From assembly GCA_017465605.1 (NCBI GenBank), contig JAFTVW010000054.1, forward strand, positions 1 through 64,000: a stretch of 64,000 nucleotides of DNA, given 5' to 3'. Each line of letters opens with the position of its first letter. The stretch's first letter is position 1. The DNA comes from Alistipes sp. Lineage in GTDB: Bacteria > Bacteroidota > Bacteroidia > Bacteroidales > Rikenellaceae. Positions 51,001 through 58,803 of the stretch are shown one piece after another. The translations under genes and the position numbers were made by a program. The notes under the pieces are model-generated. The model was not told the origin of the DNA and made no database searches. It saw only the letters and a program-made list of their open reading frames with translations.

Positions 51001-52629
51001 AAAGACCTCTCGACTATGATAGATTATACACGAGTTCGCTATTCTGTGCCTCGTGCCAAGATTCAGGTCAAGGATAATCATTTCATAGCAACCAACGTCA
51101 GAGCATACGACAAAGAGAAAAACAGTGGCCTGCTCACTATGGATTTGAGTTTGGAACACTTGTCTAATATCTCATATAATCTGCGTATCGTGCCTCGCAA
51201 TATGCTTGTGCTGAATACCACATTGCAGGATAACGACCTCTTCTATGGCAAGGTGTATGCGTCGGGAGTGGCAACGGTGAGAGGAAGCAAGAAGGGAATA
51301 ACCCTTGATATTGTAGGCTCTACCGAGGGTAACTCGCAATTCTTTATGCCTTTGTCGGGTAAGAGCGATGCTTCGAATGCCGACTTTGTGGTCTTTGAGC
51401 GAGCTGGTATGCGCCCCGATTCCACTCGCAACCACCAACTTCTGCGTAAGAAGATGGCCTTCGAGCGTAGGAATCGTCGTGCCGATTCGTCGGATAGCAA
51501 TATGGATATTAATATCGAACTTACAGCCCGTCCTAATGCCGAGGTACAGCTTGTAATCGACCCAACGGTTGGTGATATTATCAAGGGCCGTGGTAATGGT
51601 ACGTTCAATATCAGAATTGTGCCAAGTGCCAATATTTTCGATATGTATGGCGATTACACCATCACCGAGGGTAGCTATCTGTTTACATTGCAGAATATTA
51701 TCAACAAACGATTCATTATCGAAAATGGCTCTACAATCCAGTGGACAGGTGACCCGTTGGACGCACGTCTGAATATCGATGCCGTATATAAACTCAAAGC
51801 GTCGTTGCAGCCGTTGCTCTCGTCAACAACCCTTGACAACGTTACCCGAGCCGTTCCCGTTGAGTGTGTAATTAACCTTACGGAGCGTCTTACCAATCCA
51901 ACGGTGTTGTTCGATATCAAGGTGCCTAATGCCGATTCCGAGATTCAGAATGCAGTGGCCAACTTGCTCAATAACCAGCAATCTATCGCCACACAGTTTA
52001 TGTATCTGTTGGTGAGTGGCTCGTTCTATTCCGATTCATCTACTTCGTCGAACATAGGAGCTTCGGCATCTGCAACCACAGGATTTGAGCTCTTGTCGAA
52101 TCAGTTGAGTAACTGGTTGTCGAGCGACGACTATAATATTATCTTGCGTTACCGCCCCCGCTCGGAGCTTACAAGCGATGAAATTGACTTCGGATTCTCA
52201 AAGAGTTTGGCTAACAATCGCCTATTGTTGGAGTTGGAGGGTAACTATTTGGTTGATACCCGTATGGCTGCAAGTAGCAATATGTCGAACTTTATGGGCG
52301 AGGCGTATATCACTTGGCTAATTGACCAAGCTGGTAATCTCAAACTCAGAGGTTTCACGCAGACTATCGACCGTTTCGATGAAAACCAGGGTCTGCAAGA
52401 GACTGGTGTGGGTATCTATTACCGCGAGGATTTTAACAATTGGGCCGATTTGAAACGCCGTATTAAGGAGCGATTTATGAGCCGACGCAAGCGTGAGGAG
52501 CGCGATTCGCTTCGACGCGAACAGGAGATGCGAGTTGAGGAGTCGGCCGATAGCTTGAATCGTTATGGTGAGAATATGATTATTCTCGAAACCCAAGACT
52601 CAACCACAGTGACAAATAATAAACAATAG
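48001..52629 (+). CDS. TamB-like translocation/assembly protein (DUF490)
   Basis: 1542 residues from ATG 48001; ATG 47986 would add five. One N-terminal signal anchor (RKVTKILLKALSVTLLFLIFCPIVLTLLI), then a very long series of beta-strand repeats, and a C-terminal DUF490-like region with GDYTITEGSYLFTLQNIINKRFIIENGSTIQWTGDPLDARLNIDAVYKL, QNAVANLLNNQQ and FSKSLANNRLLLELEGNYLVD. TamB-like proteins bridge the periplasm and carry phospholipid or help insert outer-membrane proteins. Followed 45 bases on by exbB. Confidence 0.9.
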   Translation: MRKVTKILLKALSVTLLFLIFCPIVLTLLIDLPSVQNFLVDKATQYLSQKTETKVEIDRIRLGALGSLRVEGLYVEDYQQDTLLYIGKLKIYLSRFEGAKGITLRNGSVERGKLYIHETPEGVMNIKQVVNRMVKRREDKPKSEFALKISDVQIDDFTLVIEQREHRDPSYGIDYRDMHLENMSAFVDDFTLIGGRVGGFIRNFTTREHSGFTIDNFTGHFLVDKGVVDLRDFNITAAESDIRISSLVLEGENWAAYKDFIHNVTIRGEVVDSYVSTNDIAHFAPAMLPWELEAHNANIAVNGTVADLRVNVKNLDFGQNSNLRGNVRLRGLPNVHRATMSLDLSRLLTNQTDASMVLEGITGRKILPEKVLSMVNAAGEIICSGKFNGGFQSFESDLLLTTEAGNLALTASREPVKQDAEDKSVANRLPASTLIATVDARHVNLGSILHNNLFGNATAYVSFFGTTTAKSISGRVAGRVGAIGLNDCTYENIDVEGRLVNKSFSGSVRSDCDALRMVMTGMADLNSDNPTYDFHMTVNDADLHAMNLNERDSVSLLGFDVDLYAVGRNIDDMNGSISIESGHYYYNADTLRTGAINLSARSRENQRSLTLTSDFADATFTGPSSYKDVVKYLQTAMRKYLPGLADEDSVVAVAEDKGYSALSVRVKNIDPLLDAISDGLQLAEGSVLNFTMNPVTNHIALRAASDYLERGNMLATNLNMNLTNQGDSLAMYLQAEDFYVSTFHLPQLSVMGGAKNDRVLLTSGFRDTIGDLSGVVSVFANIQQDPLTLRRSVNLGLLPATITSRGRDWNLLSGRIKIDTARIEVERFSVKSGEQEMLLAGVMSRQSEDSLTLKLKDFSIAPFMGFANRMGYTVTGKGNGEAYIKAALDGGEFTSDIDIDSMKVNQTPVAPLRLDSRWDFGQQRARIRVINRTTGDSIVRGYYAPKSNRYYAEGRFEKLPMAMLDPILSGVVSETQGMADAELEIMGKGRQASLNGSVDVKDLSTMIDYTRVRYSVPRAKIQVKDNHFIATNVRAYDKEKNSGLLTMDLSLEHLSNISYNLRIVPRNMLVLNTTLQDNDLFYGKVYASGVATVRGSKKGITLDIVGSTEGNSQFFMPLSGKSDASNADFVVFERAGMRPDSTRNHQLLRKKMAFERRNRRADSSDSNMDINIELTARPNAEVQLVIDPTVGDIIKGRGNGTFNIRIVPSANIFDMYGDYTITEGSYLFTLQNIINKRFIIENGSTIQWTGDPLDARLNIDAVYKLKASLQPLLSSTTLDNVTRAVPVECVINLTERLTNPTVLFDIKVPNADSEIQNAVANLLNNQQSIATQFMYLLVSGSFYSDSSTSSNIGASASATTGFELLSNQLSNWLSSDDYNIILRYRPRSELTSDEIDFGFSKSLANNRLLLELEGNYLVDTRMAASSNMSNFMGEAYITWLIDQAGNLKLRGFTQTIDRFDENQGLQETGVGIYYREDFNNWADLKRRIKERFMSRRKREERDSLRREQEMRVEESADSLNRYGENMIILETQDSTTVTNNKQ

Positions 52630-52674
52630 TGTAAACAATATAGAGTAAAACTTAAATAAATTAAACGAAAAACT

Positions 52675-53373
52675 ATGATTGATTTTATTCAGGCGGCCGA
52701 GACGGTCGCAGCAACAGGTGAGGCAGCTGCAGTAGCTGCCGATGAAGCAACTCGTATGGGTCTTTGGGAACTCTTTATGAAGGGTGGTTGGCTTATGTGG
52801 CCACTTCTTATTTTGGGCGGTGTGACCGTATTTATCTTTGTGGAGCGTTATATGGCTATCCGCAAGGCTTCGGGTCTTGATATGAATTTTATGAATCGTA
52901 TCCGCGACTACATCTCTGACGGTAAGATTCGTGCTGCCGTTGATTTGTGCCGCAAGACCAACACTCCTATCGCTCGTATGATTGAGAAGGGTATTGAGCG
53001 TATTGGTCGCCCAATGAGCGATATCCAGACTGCAATCGAGAATGTTGCTAATTTGGAGGTGTCGAAGCTCGAAAATGGCCTTCCTTTCTTGGCAACCATC
53101 GCAGGTGGTGCGCCTATGATTGGATTCTTGGGTACTGTAATCGGTATGGTGCAGACCTTTATGGATATGGCCGCTGCGGGTGGTACGGTCGATATGTCGC
53201 TCTTGTCGGGTGGTATGTATGTTGCGATGGTTACAACTGTTGCGGGTCTTGTAGTTGGTATCCCTGCATATTTCGGTTATAACTATTTGGTGGCTCGTAT
53301 CGAGAAACTTGTGTTCCAGATGGAGGCCAACTCAATCGCATTTATGGATATTTTGAATCAACCCGTTAAATAA
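52675..53373 (+). CDS. exbB: ExbB/TolQ-family proton channel
   Basis: 232 residues. Three membrane segments (about residues 37-58, 138-160 and 175-200), with GLPFLATIAGGAPMIGFLGTVIGMVQTF and GGMYVAMVTTVAGLVVGIPAYFGYNYLV, the proton-channel signature of the MotA/TolQ/ExbB family. It pairs with ExbD to power TonB using the proton gradient. Seven bases separate it from exbD. Confidence 0.95.
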   Translation: MIDFIQAAETVAATGEAAAVAADEATRMGLWELFMKGGWLMWPLLILGGVTVFIFVERYMAIRKASGLDMNFMNRIRDYISDGKIRAAVDLCRKTNTPIARMIEKGIERIGRPMSDIQTAIENVANLEVSKLENGLPFLATIAGGAPMIGFLGTVIGMVQTFMDMAAAGGTVDMSLLSGGMYVAMVTTVAGLVVGIPAYFGYNYLVARIEKLVFQMEANSIAFMDILNQPVK

Positions 53374-53380
53374 TCGAACT

Positions 53381-53785
53381 ATGGCAATTAAAAGAGGTTC
53401 AAAAGTGGACAGCTCGTTCTCGGCATCATCGATGACCGACTTGATGTTCCTTTTGCTTATTTTTATGATTATAGCTACCACGCTCATCAACCCCAATGCC
53501 ATTAAGTTGATGCTTCCTAAGAGTGCCAATCAACTTAAAGACAAGGCTATCACAACCGTTTCGATTAAGGACGCGGGAGCAGGTCGCTATATCTACTATG
53601 TGGAGCTCGACAATGTGGGTTCACGCGAGGGTATTGCTCGTGCACTGAAAACCCGCCTTGAAGGTCAGGAGGAGCCAACAATCTCTCTCCACGCCGACAA
53701 GACTGTCGAGTGGGACGAGATTGTGCAGGTGATGAATATAGCCAAGGATAATGGTTATAAACTTATAGCCGCTACCCAACCGTAA
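53381..53785 (+). CDS. exbD: ExbD/TolR-family biopolymer transport protein
   Basis: 134 residues. One transmembrane helix near residues 19-40 with the conserved Asp (SSMTDLMFLLLIFMII), then a periplasmic ExbD domain ending VEWDEIVQVMNIAKDNGYKLIAATQP. Forms the energising complex with ExbB and TonB. Only one exbD copy is seen. Downstream lies a 337-base gap filled with two long repeats before tonB. Confidence 0.95.
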   Translation: MAIKRGSKVDSSFSASSMTDLMFLLLIFMIIATTLINPNAIKLMLPKSANQLKDKAITTVSIKDAGAGRYIYYVELDNVGSREGIARALKTRLEGQEEPTISLHADKTVEWDEIVQVMNIAKDNGYKLIAATQP

Positions 53786-53794
53786 AATTCCTCT

Positions 53795-53905
53795 AACGCA
53801 AGTATTTTGGCGTCTGCCTTGATTCGGAATTCCTCATTTACGCAGAGTAAACTGCGGATTCCTCATCTTCGAGCAGCCTCAAACTCCCCAGCGTTATAGA
53901 AATTT
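53795..53905. repeat. 111-bp intergenic repeat, copy 1
   Basis: Begins AACGCAAGTATTTTGGCGTC and ends CCAGCGTTATAGAAATTTT; terminal TAACGC/GCGTTA are inverted. The core CTCATTTAC-gca-GAGTAAACTGCG is at 53833-53856 with stem TTTAC/GTAAA. It is about 90% identical to copy 2, 125 bases downstream. The gap from 53786 to 54122 holds no gene. Confidence 0.82.
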
Positions 53906-53919
53906 TAACAGTAGAGAGA

Positions 53920-54030
53920 AACGCAAGTATTTTGGCGTCTGCCTTGATTCGGAATACCTCATTTACCCATAGTAAACTGCGGATTCCTTATCTTCGAGCA
54001 ACCTAAAACTACCCAGCGTTATAGAAATTT
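53920..54030. repeat. 111-bp intergenic repeat, copy 2
   Basis: Same 111-base unit, core at 53958-53981 (CTCATTTAC-cca-TAGTAAACTGCG). The 5-base loop differs from copy 1 (CCATA against GCAGA) while the TTTAC/GTAAA stem is kept. A third member, on the other strand, lies in the element at 32086-32196. Confidence 0.82.
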
Positions 54031-54122
54031 AGCGAAAGAGTATAACGGGAAATTTGTATGACATATTTCCGTTATAAAGTTTCAATAAAAGAGCCAAATT
54101 CAATTAGTGAATTTCAGGACTT

Positions 54123-54797
54123 ATGAATTATTACGACGAAAACGACGATAGACCCAGACTATACGGTGGTGTTGCTACGGCAATATACGTTGTGTTGATG
54201 GCGGCCTTGATGTTGCTGGTATATATCCCATTGAAGGTGATTGAGAATCCCCCAATGGAGATAGTGCTGGTTGATGAGCCGCGTCCACCTCAGCGTCCTG
54301 TGGTTACCAAGCAAGCCCCTCGTCATCAGAATCTATCTACTCGTGAAAATACCCAGCAGGTTTCGGGTACCGACCAAAAGACCCAAACTGTCAACCGTCG
54401 TGCCATATTCCATAGCAATAAGGGCGGTGTCGATGAGCCCGAGGATTTGGGTAATCCCACAGCACGCGAGGGCGATGAGAATCTTGCAAGTGGCGATGGC
54501 GGTGGCCTTAATCCAATTGGCAACGACCAGTTGGACGAAGGACTTCGTGGTCGAGGATTGGTAGGTAATTTGCCCGTGCCATCGTATCCGGGTAATGTGA
54601 GTGGTAAGATTGTTGTACGAGTAGCCGTTGATCAGCACGGTCGAGTAACTCAGGCCACCTACGAGCCAAAGGGCTCTACATCGTCTGATGCTGCACTTAT
54701 TGCAGCAGCTATCGATGCGGCCAAACGTGCGCGTTTCACCGAGAGCCGCAGTTTTGTGCAGGGTGGAACAATTACCTATAATTTCAAACTCAATTAG
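54123..54797 (+). CDS. tonB: TonB energy transducer
   Basis: 224 residues: short cytoplasmic N-terminus, one transmembrane helix (about residues 16-37), a Pro-rich periplasmic linker (NPPMEIVLVDEPRPPQRPVVTKQAPRHQ...), and a C-terminal TonB domain from about residue 145 (LVGNLPVPSYPGNVSGKIVVRVAVDQHGRVTQATYEPKGST, ending TITYNFKLN). It couples ExbB/ExbD energy to outer-membrane receptors such as SusC. The linker is shorter and less PE/PK-repetitive than in E. coli. Directly followed by a DUF1573 gene. Confidence 0.88.
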   Translation: MNYYDENDDRPRLYGGVATAIYVVLMAALMLLVYIPLKVIENPPMEIVLVDEPRPPQRPVVTKQAPRHQNLSTRENTQQVSGTDQKTQTVNRRAIFHSNKGGVDEPEDLGNPTAREGDENLASGDGGGLNPIGNDQLDEGLRGRGLVGNLPVPSYPGNVSGKIVVRVAVDQHGRVTQATYEPKGSTSSDAALIAAAIDAAKRARFTESRSFVQGGTITYNFKLN

Positions 54798-54805
54798 CGG
54801 TTGAT

Positions 54806-55225
54806 ATGAAGAAGTATATACTCTCCTTGCTGCTATTGGTTGTGGCACTACCTTTGTCGCAGACTGCGCAGGCTCAAACGAAAAAGGGCCCGAAGATGGT
54901 CTTTGAGCGTACATCTCACGATTTTGGAGATGTGCCGCGTAAGGGTGGCGATTTGATTAAGGAGTTCCGCTTTGTGAACGAAGGTGATTCTCCGTTGGTT
55001 ATCAAGAAAATCACCAAATCGTGTTCGTGTATGACAGTTACCTACTCGCGCAAGCCCGTACGCCCGGGCGAGGTGGGGGTGATTAAAGTCAAGTATGAGC
55101 CTCATAAGATTGAGGCTGGTATTTTCCACAAGGTGTTGCAGATTTATAACAACACCAGCGAGCAGGTGCGCCTTATTACCATTCAAGGCAACTCGATGGA
55201 CGACTATAAGGAGCGCAAGCGATAA
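54806..55225 (+). CDS. DUF1573 exported protein
   Basis: 139 residues with a signal peptide (KKYILSLLLLVVALPLSQTAQAQ). The mature part matches DUF1573: MVFERTSHDFGDVPRKGGDLIKEFRFVNEGDSPLVIKKITKSCSCMTVTYSRKPVRPGEVGVIKVKYEP, an immunoglobulin-like fold with CSC. Role unknown; common in Bacteroidetes near envelope genes. Eight bases after tonB, so co-transcribed. Confidence 0.88.
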   Translation: MKKYILSLLLLVVALPLSQTAQAQTKKGPKMVFERTSHDFGDVPRKGGDLIKEFRFVNEGDSPLVIKKITKSCSCMTVTYSRKPVRPGEVGVIKVKYEPHKIEAGIFHKVLQIYNNTSEQVRLITIQGNSMDDYKERKR

Positions 55226-55247
55226 CCTTTTATACCTAATTTATAAT

Positions 55248-55279
55248 AAGGGCCTGCAACAATCAGTGTGCAGGCCCTT
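55248..55279 (+). terminator. Terminator after the tonB-DUF1573 genes
   Basis: Perfect 11-bp stem AAGGGCCTGCA / TGCAGGCCCTT with loop ACAATCAGTG. The T-tract after it is weak (GTTGTGTATT). Confidence 0.75.
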
Positions 55280-55322
55280 GTTGTGTATTAATATATCATT
55301 TCTTTGCAAAAAATGTTAAATC

Positions 55323-56303
55323 CTAATTATGGCTTTTACGCTGCAATAATTTGGTTGTGTGAGTCCACGATAAACCAATAAATAATCCATTTATATTGTA
55401 AATATCTACGCCTTGTAATTTTGAACCGATTTTATAACCTGCTTTGATGTCAAAATATGATTCACCTGCACGTATAGAAAGACCTAATGAAGGACTTGCG
55501 TATATAGAGTTATCTTTCTTTCCATCTTCATTTAATGATGTTAAACCAATGTCCAATGCTCCAATTGGAGAACATCTTTTATCATTTAGACGATATTGAC
55601 CTCGTAGAGCATAGCTATTCATTATATCTTCGCGTTTCACAGCTACACCGAAACTAATGTGCGGATTCCATTTGTATGTAAGAGCTATACCAATCATTCC
55701 CCAAAGACTTTCATCTTCTCTATTGAAATTCGTGATTCCGCCTTCAATAGAGTATTGTAATCCGCTATAACGAGATGGTTTAATCTGTCGCTTGATTCGT
55801 GGGTTGCTTGTGTTCTTATGCATATTTATCGACACACGAGTTATCAAATTGTGTGATGCGCCATACCCTTTGGTGCTAATGCCGATCATATATCCTAATC
55901 CAAATTTTATATTAGACCATTTGTTCAGTTCTAATGTGTATGATGGAACAACTCCAATCATAGCAGCATCACTATTAATAAGGAATCCCGCATCAAAAGG
56001 TAACGATATGCCTGATGTCTTGTTTTCATTAAACTTGTATTCTACTCGCGCAAATAATGGGATTGATGCTTTTGCTCCATCTACAAGTGGAATAAATGCT
56101 CCTGAATGCAATCCAAGATATATGTTTTTATCAAGCCACGAACCTATACCTCCTGTTAGCGTAAAAGATGTTGCAGAGCCTTCTTGTACACCAAACATAA
56201 ATCCGGGTTCAACGGTAAATTCTAACCTCTTTACCTTCGTTTCTTGTGCAGATACCAAACAAGGCAAAAGAAACAATGCTAAAAGTAATTTTTTTAATTT
56301 CAT
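55323..56303 (-). CDS. Outer-membrane beta-barrel protein
   Basis: 326 residues with a signal peptide (KLKKLLLALFLLPCLVSAQ, cleavage after SAQ). The rest is a run of amphipathic beta strands with aromatic girdle residues (FTVEPGFMFGVQEGSATSFTLTGGIGSW, YLGLHSGAFIPLV, PLFARVEYKF, FDIKAGYKIGS, LFIGLSWTH), consistent with a 10- to 14-strand porin-like barrel. I do not recognise a named family. The C-terminal Trp is not terminal (ends KLLQRKSHN). Confidence 0.75.
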   Translation of the reverse strand: MKLKKLLLALFLLPCLVSAQETKVKRLEFTVEPGFMFGVQEGSATSFTLTGGIGSWLDKNIYLGLHSGAFIPLVDGAKASIPLFARVEYKFNENKTSGISLPFDAGFLINSDAAMIGVVPSYTLELNKWSNIKFGLGYMIGISTKGYGASHNLITRVSINMHKNTSNPRIKRQIKPSRYSGLQYSIEGGITNFNREDESLWGMIGIALTYKWNPHISFGVAVKREDIMNSYALRGQYRLNDKRCSPIGALDIGLTSLNEDGKKDNSIYASPSLGLSIRAGESYFDIKAGYKIGSKLQGVDIYNINGLFIGLSWTHTTKLLQRKSHN

Positions 56304-56661
56304 AACATTTGAATTTTATGTTTCGAGTGCCTAGAAACGTTTATAATATCAAAAGAAAGCGTGGCACTGTATACTTAGAATCGAGATTTGGAGGTCGTAG
56401 GAAACCTTTGGCACCGATACAATGATAGCAGCCCACGCAAGCGTGAGAACCATCATGCTACCTTTGTGCCAATTGAAAATTTCCTACGTTTCCAAATCAC
56501 AAGATAAGCATAACGCTTCTTATATGTGTCGCACTAATGTGCTATTGTTTATACAAAGTTAAAAATTTTTGTGTTTATAACATAAATTAATTTTATCTAT
56601 AATCTATTTTATTGAATCATATATCATTTTTAGTGGCCTAGTTATATTTGCTGTGTTGCGG
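56304..56661. other. Intergenic region (358 bases) with one large palindrome
   Basis: No coding signal on either strand. The middle is taken up by the nested palindrome at 56385-56498; the remainder is AT-rich. It separates two minus-strand genes. Confidence 0.6.
56385..56498. repeat. Nested imperfect palindrome, ~114 bases
   Basis: Outer arms GATTTGGA (56385-56392) and TCCAAATC (56491-56498); next pair CGTAGGAAA (56396-56404) and TTTCCTACG (56480-56488); next GGCAC (56410-56414) and GTGCC (56466-56470); centre CACGC-AA-GCGTG (56434-56445). It could fold into one long hairpin and resembles a dispersed REP/MITE-like sequence. Confidence 0.7.
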
Positions 56662-58695
56662 TTACTCCTTGCGACGGAAAACCATTGCCGTACGCGAGGT
56701 GTTGTAGATTTTAATTCGTGGTTGCACATTGCCATCTTCACACTCAAAATTGAACGAGAAGTGCTCTGCGCCTGCCTCTTGTCTATCCAAACCTCCGAAA
56801 CGCTCCTCGTCGGTCGAAAGTTCCAAAACATATTTACCCGCCTCACGAACAGGCAACTCATAATCGGGAATCGAAGCTGTCGGGTGCCAGTTAAATACAA
56901 ACAGCAGGTCGCGGTGAGTGTAAACCATCGTCTTGTTCTGCTCGTCCATCAACAGATTGTATGGATAGCCGTCCGACAGTATCTTATTATCTTTCACAAG
57001 CTCAATCATAGCTTGGTCGAAGTCGGCCAAATAGCTGTAACGTAGCTCCTCGCTATCTCTGAGCGACCATTGACGGCGTGCGTGCGAATACGACCAGCCA
57101 TTGCCCTCGCGCGGGAAATCAATCCACTCAGGGTGGCCAAACTCGTTACCCATAAAATTCAGATAGGCATCACCACCCGTAGTGATTGTAATCAGACGTA
57201 TCATCTTGTGCAGTGCCATACCTCTATCCACCACCATACTCTCCGTCTTGCGGTCCATCGAATCGTACATCAGCTTATCCAACAATCGGAATGCTATGGT
57301 CTTGTCACCCACCAATGCTTGGTCGTGCGACTCGGCGTAAGCTACGGTCTTGACCTCTGGCAGACGATTTGTGAGTGTACTCCACATCTCCCAAATGTTC
57401 CAATCCTCGTCGGGTGTATCTTTGAGCATCTTAATCCAAAAGTCGGGTATAGCCATTCCTAAGCGGTAGTCAAATCCCACTCCTCCATCATCGATAGGAA
57501 GGCATATTCCGGGCATACCACTCACATCTTCGGCTATGGTGATGGCCGATGGATTGAGCGCGTGAATGAGTCTGTTGGCCAAAGTGAGATATGTTATGGC
57601 ATCGAGGTCAACTCCTTCGTCGAAAAACTTATCGCGCGAATCGAAATCGATGTATCCTCTGTGGTAGTATAGCATCGAGGTAACACCGTCGAAACGATAA
57701 CCGTCGAAGTGGAATTCGTCAATCCAATACTTCACATTCGATAGCAGGAAGTGCTCCACACCTCCCTTGCCGTAGTCGAAAATCATCGAATCCCAATACT
57801 GTTGATAGCCAGCATCTCCCGCCTTTGAGTAGTGGTGGTCCGAGCCATCGAGCGCATTGATGCCTTCGTTGAGGTTCTTCACATAGTGGGCGTGTACCAA
57901 ATCCATAATCACTGCAATTCCCATCGAGTGAGCTGTATCAATCAATCGTTTCAACTCTTCGGGCGTGCCAAATCGTGATGATGGAGCATAGAAGTTCGAG
58001 ACGTGGTAGCCAAACGAGCCATAGTAGGGGTGTTCGGCAATGGCCATAATCTGAATGGCGTTGTAACCCGCCTGTTTAACTCGTGGCAGAATAAAATCGG
58101 TGAATTCGTTGTATGTACCAACCTTCTCGGCCTCCTGTGCCATACCGATATGCGTCTCGTAGATTAGCAGGTCGCCCACCTTTCGAGCATCGAAATCTTT
58201 GTCGTGCCACTCGAAGGGTTGCGGAATCCAGAATTGAGCAGTGTAGTTCTTGCTCTCCTCGTCCTGCACGACGCGTGTTGCGTAGGCAGGTATGCGGTCG
58301 TGCCAGCCGTTCTTGCCGTGTACGTGTAGCTTGTAAAGCGAGCCGTGCGTGAGCAAATGTTCGTACATCGCATCGGGCAGGAATATGCTCCACACCCCGT
58401 CAGTCCCCTTGTCAAGTCGAAGTTGGGTGCGTTGCCACGAGTTGAAATCGCCAAACAAAAACACATCGTATGCCTCGGGTAGCCACTCTCTTAACCACCA
58501 GCCACAAAGCGCGTCATCGTATTGCCAGCCGTAATAGCGGTAACCGTTGGCATAGTCGGTAATTGACCCCGACTGCTGCTCGATAGCCACCATACGTTTC
58601 AAATATCGGTTGTGACGTTCTTCAATTTTTTCAGCCACAGGTTGTAACCATTCGTCCCTTTCGACCATTGGTAAGATAGATTTTGAACTCTCCAT
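56662..58695 (-). CDS. glgB: 1,4-alpha-glucan branching enzyme (GH13 family)
   Basis: 677 residues from the ATG at 58695; an earlier start at 58725 lacks conservation and falls on the promoter. N-terminal CBM48-like domain (YDVFLFGDFNSWQRTQLRLDKG), then the GH13 barrel: VIMDLVHAHYVKN, FDGYRFDGVTSMLYYHRG (nucleophile Asp), ITIAEDVSGMPG (general acid Glu) and AYAESHDQALVGDKT. GNEFGHPEWIDFPREGNGWSY and a C-terminal beta domain follow. It makes alpha-1,6 branches in glycogen; eukaryote-like short form common in Bacteroidetes. A TATATTTG box lies 28 bases upstream. Confidence 0.93.
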   Translation of the reverse strand: MESSKSILPMVERDEWLQPVAEKIEERHNRYLKRMVAIEQQSGSITDYANGYRYYGWQYDDALCGWWLREWLPEAYDVFLFGDFNSWQRTQLRLDKGTDGVWSIFLPDAMYEHLLTHGSLYKLHVHGKNGWHDRIPAYATRVVQDEESKNYTAQFWIPQPFEWHDKDFDARKVGDLLIYETHIGMAQEAEKVGTYNEFTDFILPRVKQAGYNAIQIMAIAEHPYYGSFGYHVSNFYAPSSRFGTPEELKRLIDTAHSMGIAVIMDLVHAHYVKNLNEGINALDGSDHHYSKAGDAGYQQYWDSMIFDYGKGGVEHFLLSNVKYWIDEFHFDGYRFDGVTSMLYYHRGYIDFDSRDKFFDEGVDLDAITYLTLANRLIHALNPSAITIAEDVSGMPGICLPIDDGGVGFDYRLGMAIPDFWIKMLKDTPDEDWNIWEMWSTLTNRLPEVKTVAYAESHDQALVGDKTIAFRLLDKLMYDSMDRKTESMVVDRGMALHKMIRLITITTGGDAYLNFMGNEFGHPEWIDFPREGNGWSYSHARRQWSLRDSEELRYSYLADFDQAMIELVKDNKILSDGYPYNLLMDEQNKTMVYTHRDLLFVFNWHPTASIPDYELPVREAGKYVLELSTDEERFGGLDRQEAGAEHFSFNFECEDGNVQPRIKIYNTSRTAMVFRRKE

Positions 58696-58722
58696 AACTG
58701 CTATTTTCAACGGTTTTATATA

Positions 58723-58751
58723 CAAATATACAATAATTTTCCTTATATTTG
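58723..58751. promoter_or_regulatory. Divergent promoter region of glgB and the POT transporter
   Basis: Two TATATTTG boxes in opposite directions: minus strand at 58730-58723 for glgB and plus strand at 58744-58751 for the transporter. Each lies 28 to 53 bases from its start codon. -33 elements are weak. Confidence 0.5.
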
Positions 58752-58803
58752 CCCAAATTAAGCAACATTGCTTATATATTAACCATTAAATAACTTCAAA
58801 TTT

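Noticed and set aside
53795..54030. Possible CRISPR-like array between exbD and tonB
   Set aside because: Only two copies, each 111 bases, with a 14-base gap; far too long and too few for CRISPR repeats, and no cas genes.
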